Below are positions 32,482-37,914 of a stretch of 37,914 nt of DNA, one piece after another (position 1 is the stretch's first letter; each line of letters begins with the position of its first letter). The DNA is taken from NCBI GenBank assembly GCA_016929055.1, contig JAFGJN010000014.1, forward strand, positions 1 through 37,914, written 5' to 3'. The notes beneath the pieces were generated by a model. The model did no database searches. It saw nothing but the letters and a program-made list of their open reading frames with translations, and was not told where the DNA came from. This DNA comes from Candidatus Zhuqueibacterota bacterium (GTDB taxonomy: Bacteria > Zhuqueibacterota > Zhuqueibacteria > Residuimicrobiales > Oceaniaggregativiventaceae). The position numbers and the translations under genes are program-made.

Positions 32482-34398
32482 TCAATTCTTTTTTTCGTTT
32501 ACCAAAATCTGAATTTCGTCGACGATCTGCTGCAATGAAAAGGTTCCTGCATCTCCAATGCCCCGTTTTCGCACCGAGATGCTTTTTTCGGCGACTTCTT
32601 TGTCACCAACGATCAGCATGTAGGGTATTTTTTGCGTCGAGGCTTCTCTGATTTTATAGCCGATTTTTTCGCTGCGATCATCCAGCTCAACCCGAATCGC
32701 TGCTTCTTTTAGTCGATCACAGACCTCACGGGCATAATCATGCTGCTTGTCGGTGATGGGTATCACGCGGGCTTGAACCGGAGCCAACCACAATGGAAAG
32801 GCGCCGGCATAATGCTCGATCAAAACGCCGAAAAAGCGCTCCAATGATCCCAATAAAGCGCGATGAATCATGATCGGTCGGTGGCGTCCGCCGTCCTGTC
32901 CGATATAGGTGAGATCAAAACGCTCCGGCTCGTTGAAATCGACCTGAATCGTGGAACATTGCCAACTGCGACCGATGGCATCACGAATTTTAATATCGAT
33001 TTTGGGACCATAAAAAACGCCCTCGCCCGGATCGATGGCATAGTCGATACCCAGTTTTTCCAATCCGGCTTTGAGTGCCTGCGTGGCGATTTCCCAGTTC
33101 TCAACCGATCCAACCGCATTTTCGGGCCGAGTAGAAACATAGATGTCGTAACCGCTAAAGCCGAACTGTTCAAGCATTTGCAGAGAAAAGGAGACCACGC
33201 GCTCGATTTCGGCATCGAGTTGATCCGGACGACAAAAGATATGCGCATCGTCCTGGGTGAAACCGCGCACCCGCAGCAAACCGTGCATCACGCCGGAACG
33301 CTCGTAGCGATAGACTGTCCCGAGTTCAGCCCAGCGCAAAGGCAAATCGCGATAGCTCCGGGTGTCACTTTTATAGATATGCAGATGAAAAGGGCAGTTC
33401 ATCGGTTTGACGAGATACTGCATCTCTTCAACCTTCATGGGCGAAAACATGTTTTCTTTAAAGAAATCGATGTGGCCGCTCGTTTTCCACAGATCGATTT
33501 TGGCCAGATGCGGCGTATTGACAAAGTCATATCCGCCTGTGAGGTGCTTTTCCTTCCAGAATTCTTCGATCTTGTGGCGAATAAAGGCTCCCTTGGGATG
33601 CCACAAAACCAGGCCAGGTCCGACCTGGTCGTTGATCGAAAAAAGATCGAGTTCGCGTCCGAGTTTGCGATGATCGCGTTTTTTTGCCTCTTCAAGCCGG
33701 GTCAGATAGTCATCCAATTGCGACTTTTTTGGAAACGCAATGCCATAGACCCGCTGCAGTTGGGCATTCTTCTCGTCACCCAGCCAGTAGGCGCCGGCAA
33801 CGCTTAAAAGTTTAAAATAGCGAACGTATGCGGTGGAAGGCAAATGCGGTCCACGGCACAAATCGATAAAACCGCCCGACTCGTAGACGCTCGGTGGCTC
33901 GCCAAGCCGTTCAATTTGCTCGACTTTGTAAGTTTCATTCCGTTTATGAAATATATCCAGAGCTTCTTTAACACTTAAATCGCGACGCTGGAACGGATAA
34001 TCCGCATTGACGATCTCTTGCATTTTCTTTTCGATGCGCTCGAGGTCTTCCGGCACCAACGGTTTTTCCAATTCGACGTCGTAATAGAATCCCTGTTCCA
34101 CCGGCGGTCCGAAAGCGAATTTGGCATGGGGAAAAAGCGACTTGATCGCATGCGCCATCACATGGGCGGAGCTGTGCCAAAAAACGTCGCGTCCATCGTC
34201 GTCGGCAAAAGTCAGAAAGTGAATCGAGCCGTCGCCCTGCAACGGTCGGGTCAAATCGACAACCGAGCCGTCGTACCTGGCAGCGATCGATTCCTTGAGC
34301 AGTCGTCCGCCCAACTCTTGCAGAATGGTGGCGGGCGTTATGCCAGCAGAAAAAGTCTGTTGCTTGCCATCGGGAAAAGTAACGGTTATGTTCGACAC
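32482..34398 (-). CDS. thrS: Threonyl-tRNA synthetase
   Basis: A 638-residue class II synthetase charging tRNA-Thr. Domains: an N-terminal TGS domain (about 1-62), the editing domain with HSSAHVMAHAIKSLFP, and a catalytic core with MNCPFHLHIYKS (a zinc-ligand Cys and His), RWAELGTVYRYERSGVMHGL and RVRGFTQDDAHIFC. The C-terminal anticodon-binding domain contains RVELDDRSEKIGYKIREA. It starts with GTG at 34398, with GAGG about nine bases upstream. thrS immediately before infC-rpmI-rplT is a common arrangement. Confidence 0.97.
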   Translation of the reverse strand: MSNITVTFPDGKQQTFSAGITPATILQELGGRLLKESIAARYDGSVVDLTRPLQGDGSIHFLTFADDDGRDVFWHSSAHVMAHAIKSLFPHAKFAFGPPVEQGFYYDVELEKPLVPEDLERIEKKMQEIVNADYPFQRRDLSVKEALDIFHKRNETYKVEQIERLGEPPSVYESGGFIDLCRGPHLPSTAYVRYFKLLSVAGAYWLGDEKNAQLQRVYGIAFPKKSQLDDYLTRLEEAKKRDHRKLGRELDLFSINDQVGPGLVLWHPKGAFIRHKIEEFWKEKHLTGGYDFVNTPHLAKIDLWKTSGHIDFFKENMFSPMKVEEMQYLVKPMNCPFHLHIYKSDTRSYRDLPLRWAELGTVYRYERSGVMHGLLRVRGFTQDDAHIFCRPDQLDAEIERVVSFSLQMLEQFGFSGYDIYVSTRPENAVGSVENWEIATQALKAGLEKLGIDYAIDPGEGVFYGPKIDIKIRDAIGRSWQCSTIQVDFNEPERFDLTYIGQDGGRHRPIMIHRALLGSLERFFGVLIEHYAGAFPLWLAPVQARVIPITDKQHDYAREVCDRLKEAAIRVELDDRSEKIGYKIREASTQKIPYMLIVGDKEVAEKSISVRKRGIGDAGTFSLQQIVDEIQILVNEKKN

Positions 34399-34445
34399 CG
34401 ATCAACCTCGCTTTGTAAGAATCGCGTCTTTGCTGCGTCAAAAAG

Positions 34446-34472
34446 AAAACCGCCTGCTTGGGAGGCGGTTTT
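34446..34472. terminator. Terminator between tRNA-Val and thrS
   Basis: AAAACCGCCT (34446-34455) and AGGCGGTTTT (34463-34472) are perfect 10-base arms with a 7-base loop. On the minus strand the stem is followed by TTTTC-TTTT, so it should end the tRNA transcript before thrS, or act as a leader attenuator for thrS. Confidence 0.75.
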
Positions 34473-34507
34473 CCTGAATACCGACGATCGAGAACAGAAA
34501 CGCAACG

Positions 34508-34584
34508 TGGTGGGCGGTACTGGATTTGAACCAGTGACCCCTTGCATGTCAAGCAAGTACTCTAACCAACTGAGCTAACCGCCC
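34508..34584 (-). tRNA. tRNA-Val (anticodon GAC)
   Basis: A minus-strand cloverleaf. The acceptor stem pairs GGGCGGT with ACCGCCC; the anticodon arm is CTTGC-TTGACAT-GCAAG, giving GAC. The 3' CCA is encoded (34508-34510), unlike the other four tRNAs in this window. It is the last of a four-gene tRNA cluster. Confidence 0.95.
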
Positions 34585-34646
34585 CTTTGAATCGCCTATT
34601 TACAAAAAAAGCGCAATTCAATTACGCTTTCTAACCTCCTCTAACG

Positions 34647-34732
34647 TGCCGAGGGCCGGAATCGAACCGGCACGGACTCAAGAGTCCGAGGGATTTTAAG
34701 TCCCTTGCGTCTACCAATTCCGCCACCCCGGC
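34647..34732 (-). tRNA. tRNA-Leu (anticodon TAA)
   Basis: An 86-base class II tRNA with a long variable arm. The acceptor stem is GCCGGGG with CCTCGGC (one G-T pair); the anticodon arm is AGGGA-CTTAAAA-TCCCT, giving TAA; the variable arm is CGGACTC-TTGA-GTCCG-like. CCA is not encoded. Confidence 0.95.
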
Positions 34733-34753
34733 CTGGCTGCTATGGCAGCAAGT

Positions 34754-34828
<75 letters not shown>

Positions 34829-34840
34829 AGTACGCATAAG

Positions 34841-34912
34841 AGCGGGAGACGAGACTTGAACTCGCGACCCCAACCTTGGCAAGGTTGTGTTCTACCACTG
34901 AACTACTCCCGC
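34841..34912 (-). tRNA. tRNA-Gly (anticodon GCC)
   Basis: A minus-strand cloverleaf. The acceptor stem pairs GCGGGAG with CTCCCGC, and the anticodon arm CAACC-TTGCCAA-GGTTG gives GCC. It is the first gene of the tRNA cluster, 10 bases or so after the predicted transcription start. CCA is not encoded. Confidence 0.95.
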
Positions 34913-34928
34913 TTGAATTTCGTTCCAT

Positions 34929-34957
34929 AATATAAAAATCCTGTTAGAGTTATGCAA
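34929..34957 (-). promoter_or_regulatory. Promoter of the Gly-Cys-Leu-Val tRNA cluster
   Basis: On the minus strand TTGCAT (complement of 34952-34957) and TATATT (complement of 34929-34934) are separated by 17 bases. Transcription would start near 34922, about 10 bases before tRNA-Gly. The rest of the 34930-35165 gap holds a small hairpin (CACGG/CCGTG at 35014-35029) and nothing else I can identify. Confidence 0.65.
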
Positions 34958-35165
34958 GCAAATTTTTACTAATTTGAATTTTTTTCTTGTTAAAAACAGA
35001 TTATAGCCTAAATCACGGGGGCCTCCGTGTGGGATACCCGACGTTTTTTGATAAATGCTTCTCCCCTTTTGTCCGCAAATCACCGACTCTGAGCGTATGG
35101 ATAAACGAAAAGAGAATCAGACTCTAACATGAACGGCATGCTGTTGCGCCTGCCAGGAGGATAAT

Positions 35166-35393
35166 ACGAAAACGCAGAACGATGATTTGGTGGAACAACA
35201 GGAACTGATTCTGACCTGCGAAAGTTGTGGCGAAGTGATTCACACGCGAATCGACCATGAAAGCCAAATCGATCAAATCCTGCTTTCGCATCAATGCAAG
35301 AATAAATGCAAAGCTGAATATCGAAGCTATATCATTATCGGAAAGGTGAATCTGGACAAAGTCAAGTCCATCGTCAAAGCAGTGGGTACCTGA
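35166..35393 (+). CDS. Small zinc-ribbon-like protein, apparent ACG start
   Basis: A 75-residue protein of unknown function. It has one CxxC (CESCGEV) and one CxxxC (HQCKNKCKAEY) about 20 residues apart, which could bind zinc, followed by a short beta-rich and helical tail (SYIIIGKVNLDKV). The only good ribosome site, AGGAGG at 35155-35160, is followed five bases later by ACG-AAA-ACG-CAG. A T at the second base would give a textbook ATG start (Met-Lys-Thr-Gln). The first standard in-frame starts are TTG at 35187 and GTG at 35190, both about 26 bases or more from the ribosome site. I therefore place the start at ACG, with moderate confidence; a TTG start would give 68 residues. Confidence 0.55.
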   Translation, partial: TKTQNDDLVEQQELILTCESCGEVIHTRIDHESQIDQILLSHQCKNKCKAEYRSYIIIGKVNLDKVKSIVKAVGT

Positions 35394-35503
35394 GCCGCCA
35401 GCTTCATTCGAAACAATTCCCACTCTTTTCGGCCATTGCTCTTAACTTTCGGCAAGATTATGCCGATTTTCCTCTATTGGCGGATCGATACGGTTACCTC
35501 TTT

Positions 35504-36034
35504 TCAGGTGTCACGATCGGCTGCTTTTTTATTCAGCAAATCAACATAGGCCCGGTCGATCAGGTCGTTTTTCGCAATACCCAGCGCAGCCATCAATTCG
35601 CGCGCTTTTTTCATTCCGCTGGATTCGCTCTCCCCTTCAGCCAGCACAACCTCCAACTCTATAAATGCTCCCAGTCCCTCAACCTGGTCGATATGCACCC
35701 GGGTCCGTCCAATCGTGTAAAGCGTCCGTCCTTTGCAAACCCGACCCAGGATACCATACGCCAGCTCGAGCGCAACATGCATAGAGTCTGCCTGTGCCAG
35801 GGGAACGACCTCATAATGCGAGGTTTTGGGTCCCGCTTCGTTTTTCCGCCGGTAAAAGATCAATTCGCCACTGCCGTCCGGAAACCGCCGCAACTTGAGA
35901 CGGCCATTGGGACAGGTGAAAAAAGTGTCGTCCTGGCGGATCTCTATGGGAGCAGTTTCCGCCAGGCGGGAAACCGTTTCCCGCATTTGGGCAAGCGATC
36001 GAATCCTGGCCTTGATTTCGATATTACGAGCCAT
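35504..36034 (-). CDS. CYTH-domain protein (class IV adenylate cyclase/thiamine-triphosphatase-like)
   Basis: A 176-residue single-domain CYTH protein that would fold as a triphosphate-binding tunnel. It starts ARNIEIKARIRS, the family entry motif, though the usual ExExK reads IEIK here. The tunnel residues are suggested by GRLKLRRFPDGSGELIFYRR, RTLYTIGRTRVHIDQVEGLG and FIELEVVLAEGE. The substrate (ATP, thiamine triphosphate or inorganic triphosphate) cannot be decided. I chose the ATG at 36034, with GGAG six bases upstream; the frame is open to 36070. Confidence 0.85.
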   Translation of the reverse strand: MARNIEIKARIRSLAQMRETVSRLAETAPIEIRQDDTFFTCPNGRLKLRRFPDGSGELIFYRRKNEAGPKTSHYEVVPLAQADSMHVALELAYGILGRVCKGRTLYTIGRTRVHIDQVEGLGAFIELEVVLAEGESESSGMKKARELMAALGIAKNDLIDRAYVDLLNKKAADRDT

Positions 36035-36129
36035 ATCGGGCTCCATGTATTGCTTGAACAAAAAGCTCAAATCGCAGGCTGGAAAGCTTGTTACAGCGAC
36101 CGCCGATTGTCGACTATGAGGGATGCCGG

Positions 36130-36372
36130 CTACAAATGCATACCGATAAAAGCATCGATACCCTCATTGCGGATCGAGGTCTGGGCTTCATCGAAAGCTT
36201 CGGAATCGGTTTCGAACTCGTCATCCCAAACAGTCGAATTGCCGAATTCATCCACAATTTCAAGTGACCACCCTCCTGTTTCGCCGCGGTAAATTTCGAT
36301 CCGCACCGACTTGCCATCAACTGTCATCTCCTGACACAAGGGACTCATTTCGAGGGGATCGTCATCGTGCAT
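36130..36372 (-). CDS. Small acidic protein of unknown function, third gene of a toxin-antitoxin operon
   Basis: An 80-residue strongly acidic protein. Its central part reads RIEIYRGETGGWSLEIVDEFG and continues NSTVWDDEFETDSEAFDEA, a pattern I associate with an uncharacterised family. There is no signal peptide or membrane segment. AGGAG lies seven bases before the ATG, and the gap to the antitoxin stop is 22 bases, so it is probably co-transcribed with the toxin-antitoxin pair. The function is not known; a role as modulator of the pair is only a guess from position. Confidence 0.75.
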   Translation of the reverse strand: MHDDDPLEMSPLCQEMTVDGKSVRIEIYRGETGGWSLEIVDEFGNSTVWDDEFETDSEAFDEAQTSIRNEGIDAFIGMHL

Positions 36373-36394
36373 GGGTATTCTCCTGATTTGTGGG

Positions 36395-37489
36395 TTAACT
36401 AGCATCCCATTCATACTTTGATCGCAGTTTATTGTGCCAGGAGTTCATGATATAGCCATCATGGTGTAATCTTCCAACAACGATTCCAGGATCGATCTCC
36501 AGACTGCGAGCGAATAATTCAATGTCATCAGAAAAGAAGGAACCTGTTTTGACAAAATCCAGATATGCATTTTGTTGAATCAAAGTATTGGCAGCAAAAT
36601 GATCCGCTTCTTTTTCGAACCTTGGAAAATCATTTTTAGGGCGATCATCCTCTAAAAAAACTGTAGTTTTGTCATGCAGGAGCAAATGTCCGATTTCGTG
36701 AAAGAAGCTAAACCAAAAAATATCAGCCCAGCTGCCACGAATCGTCAGCATCAATACGGCTTTATTTGAACCCATTTTGAATGTCGCCCCGCGAAGAAAA
36801 GTTTTGGGAAAATGCGGGAAAAGTACAAGGACCACTCCTGCATTCATCAGCACTTTTTCGAGTTTTGGCAGAAAAGTGTCAGGTGTCAGCAAAGACATTT
36901 TTCGAATGCAAGGTAACGTATTGGATAGATCAGCTTTATTGAATGGTGCAGTATTTGTTTTTTGCCCTTCGAGTTCACCAATTCTTAACCACGTTGCAGT
37001 GGCCTCAGGAGATCGGTTACCTTTGCCCTGACGAAAAATAGCCTCATAGCGCTTTAAAGAAGCAATCGTGTGCAGCGAGGTCACACCGAAAAAGCGATGC
37101 AGCTCTTGAACTTTTTCTATTGACTTTGTTTTTTTAACCACCTTGCCTAATTTTACCAATTCTGAATAGCAATATTTTGGTATTAAAACCGATTCTTCTT
37201 TTAATCTGTGCAATTCGGCCGCCTCGCTATTTCGGGCAAGAGTCAGACGATATTGCGACTCTAACCCAACCCAGATATGGGCCGGGACGCCCGTAACTTT
37301 TTCCAGTTGCAGCGCGGTATCAGGTGTACTAGCTTTTTCTCCATTGAAAATTACACTCAGCTTGGGAGCTGGACGATTCATCCGTCGAGCGAGTTCATTT
37401 TTAGTCATTCCTAACTCTGGCAGGACTTCACCAAGATATTCGCCCGGTGGAATCGCCAGGTCAGAATGATAGTTCTCCCTAATCATCAT
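36395..37489 (-). CDS. HigA-type antitoxin fused to an ImmA/IrrE metallopeptidase domain
   Basis: A 364-residue fusion. Residues 10-85 are a HigA-family helix-turn-helix (PPGEYLGEVLPELGMTKNEL, then ARRMNRPAPKLSVIFNGEKA). Residues 215-310 are an ImmA/IrrE-type zinc peptidase with HExxH (FHEIGHLLLH, His264, Glu265, His268) and a downstream FEKEADHFAAN that gives the third ligand (about Glu294). Such fusions occur as antitoxins of RelE/HigB toxins, where the peptidase domain may control repressor turnover. The start ATG ATG overlaps the toxin's stop, so the toxin comes first, as in higBA. Confidence 0.85.
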   Translation of the reverse strand: MMIRENYHSDLAIPPGEYLGEVLPELGMTKNELARRMNRPAPKLSVIFNGEKASTPDTALQLEKVTGVPAHIWVGLESQYRLTLARNSEAAELHRLKEESVLIPKYCYSELVKLGKVVKKTKSIEKVQELHRFFGVTSLHTIASLKRYEAIFRQGKGNRSPEATATWLRIGELEGQKTNTAPFNKADLSNTLPCIRKMSLLTPDTFLPKLEKVLMNAGVVLVLFPHFPKTFLRGATFKMGSNKAVLMLTIRGSWADIFWFSFFHEIGHLLLHDKTTVFLEDDRPKNDFPRFEKEADHFAANTLIQQNAYLDFVKTGSFFSDDIELFARSLEIDPGIVVGRLHHDGYIMNSWHNKLRSKYEWDAS

Positions 37490-37745
37490 AATGCTTACTC
37501 ACATCCTCAATGCAGGCGATTTCCAATAAATCGCCTTTCAGTGTAAACAGCAACCGATAAAATCCTGTAAGCTTAATCGCCCATTGACCTTTTCTGTCAC
37601 CTTTCAGAGAATGACAGGTCAGATCAGGTAAAGAACACAGTTCACTGATATCTCTTGCGCTCTTTATAATATTGATTCGTTGAATATATTTTCGAGCGAC
37701 TTTTTTCCCATAGCAGCGTTCGGCGTCATTTGAATTTTTATACTG
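37479..37745 (-). pseudogene. HigB/RelE-type toxin lacking a standard start codon
   Basis: A frame not reported by start-codon-based ORF finding because it has no ATG, GTG or TTG ahead of the homologous part. It reads QYKNSNDAERCYGKKVARKY, later LPDLTCHSLKGDRKGQW and YRLLFTLKGDLLEIACIEDV, ending in SKHYDD at 37479. This is the HigB/RelE mRNA-interferase fold, complete except for a few N-terminal residues, directly before its antitoxin. An overlapping frame upstream (to 37914) contains SSIKIQ where the N-terminus should be, suggesting a one-step frameshift near 37735-37750. Alternatives are a non-standard start or a sequencing error. Coordinates give only the recognisable part. Confidence 0.6.
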
Positions 37746-37914
37746 CTTCTGAGTATCCGTTCGGTGAACCCCATCGTGCAGAGTTGAAATTGAGCAATTA
37801 TATTCATTATCACTTTTATTGATGTCGACAGTGCTGCATCCACGCTGTCCGGTTGGTTCACGACGACAAGTGAGCTGTTGGCCCCCTGGGAGATGCGATG
37901 CGCCAAATGATCAC
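37746..37914. other. Window edge, unidentified partial coding sequence on the minus strand
   Basis: A minus-strand frame is open from the window edge through about 37664 and overlaps the toxin in another frame. Its first part (ISQGANSSLVVVNQPDSVDA) has the look of real protein but I do not recognise it. It may be the 3' end of a neighbouring gene whose frame has been disturbed. Confidence 0.3.

Noticed and set aside
32863-33807. A 314-codon + strand open frame opposite thrS
   Set aside because: Fully antisense to thrS motifs; composition is the reverse image of the synthetase and no ribosome site or domain was seen.

Overview
The window is a stretch of bacterial chromosome of moderate G+C (not measured). 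The gene set looks like an anaerobic or facultative Gram-negative bacterium. A TonB-dependent receptor with a carboxypeptidase-regulatory-like N-terminal domain, RNase Y, YmdB and ZapA, and a [NiFe] hydrogenase with Mrp antiporter subunits would fit the FCB supergroup (for example Calditrichota/KSB1-like lineages). No 16S gene is present, so this placement is inference.

Region 1 (1-2353) is poor in intact genes. It holds a TonB-dependent receptor that has lost its plug and most of its barrel and changes frame at the deletion point, then an 800-base spacer with two strong hairpins.

Region 2 (2354-16023, + strand) is the highlight: a tightly overlapping run of 16 genes plus a sensor kinase. 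It encodes an energy-converting membrane-bound group 4 [NiFe] hydrogenase. The peripheral arm is NuoB-, NuoC-, NuoD- and NuoI-like, the anchor is NuoH-like, there are two large antiporter-like subunits, a fused MbhD/MbhE-like protein, and Mrp B, C, D, E, F and G homologues. Three redox genes precede this core: an iron-sulfur protein and an FAD/NAD(P)-binding protein of the sulfhydrogenase beta/gamma (HydB/HydG) or sulfite-reductase AsrA/AsrB type, and a HycB-like ferredoxin. This suggests an ion-pumping hydrogenase wired directly to NAD(P)H. A HycI-type maturation protease follows. The closing gene is a RegB-like sensor kinase carrying the GGxxNPF quinone-site motif.

Region 3 (16061-21803, - strand) is a complete hypABFCDE operon for the Fe(CN)2CO and nickel centre. 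It converges on the hydrogenase operon, so structural genes, protease, metal-centre assembly and a likely regulator form one self-sufficient island of about 19.5 kb.

Region 4 (22109-34912) is housekeeping: leuS (+), a TPR protein, then on the minus strand a zapB-like gene, zapA, rny, ymdB, folD and tRNA-Arg with a recognisable promoter and terminator; thrS, infC, rpmI and rplT with an AUU start on infC; and a Gly-Cys-Leu-Val tRNA cluster. A terminated, structured segment between zapA and rny may be a small RNA.

Region 5 (34930-37914) is accessory: a small zinc-ribbon-like protein that appears to start at ACG, a CYTH protein, and a HigB-like toxin (no ordinary start codon visible) with a HigA/ImmA-IrrE fusion antitoxin and a small acidic protein.
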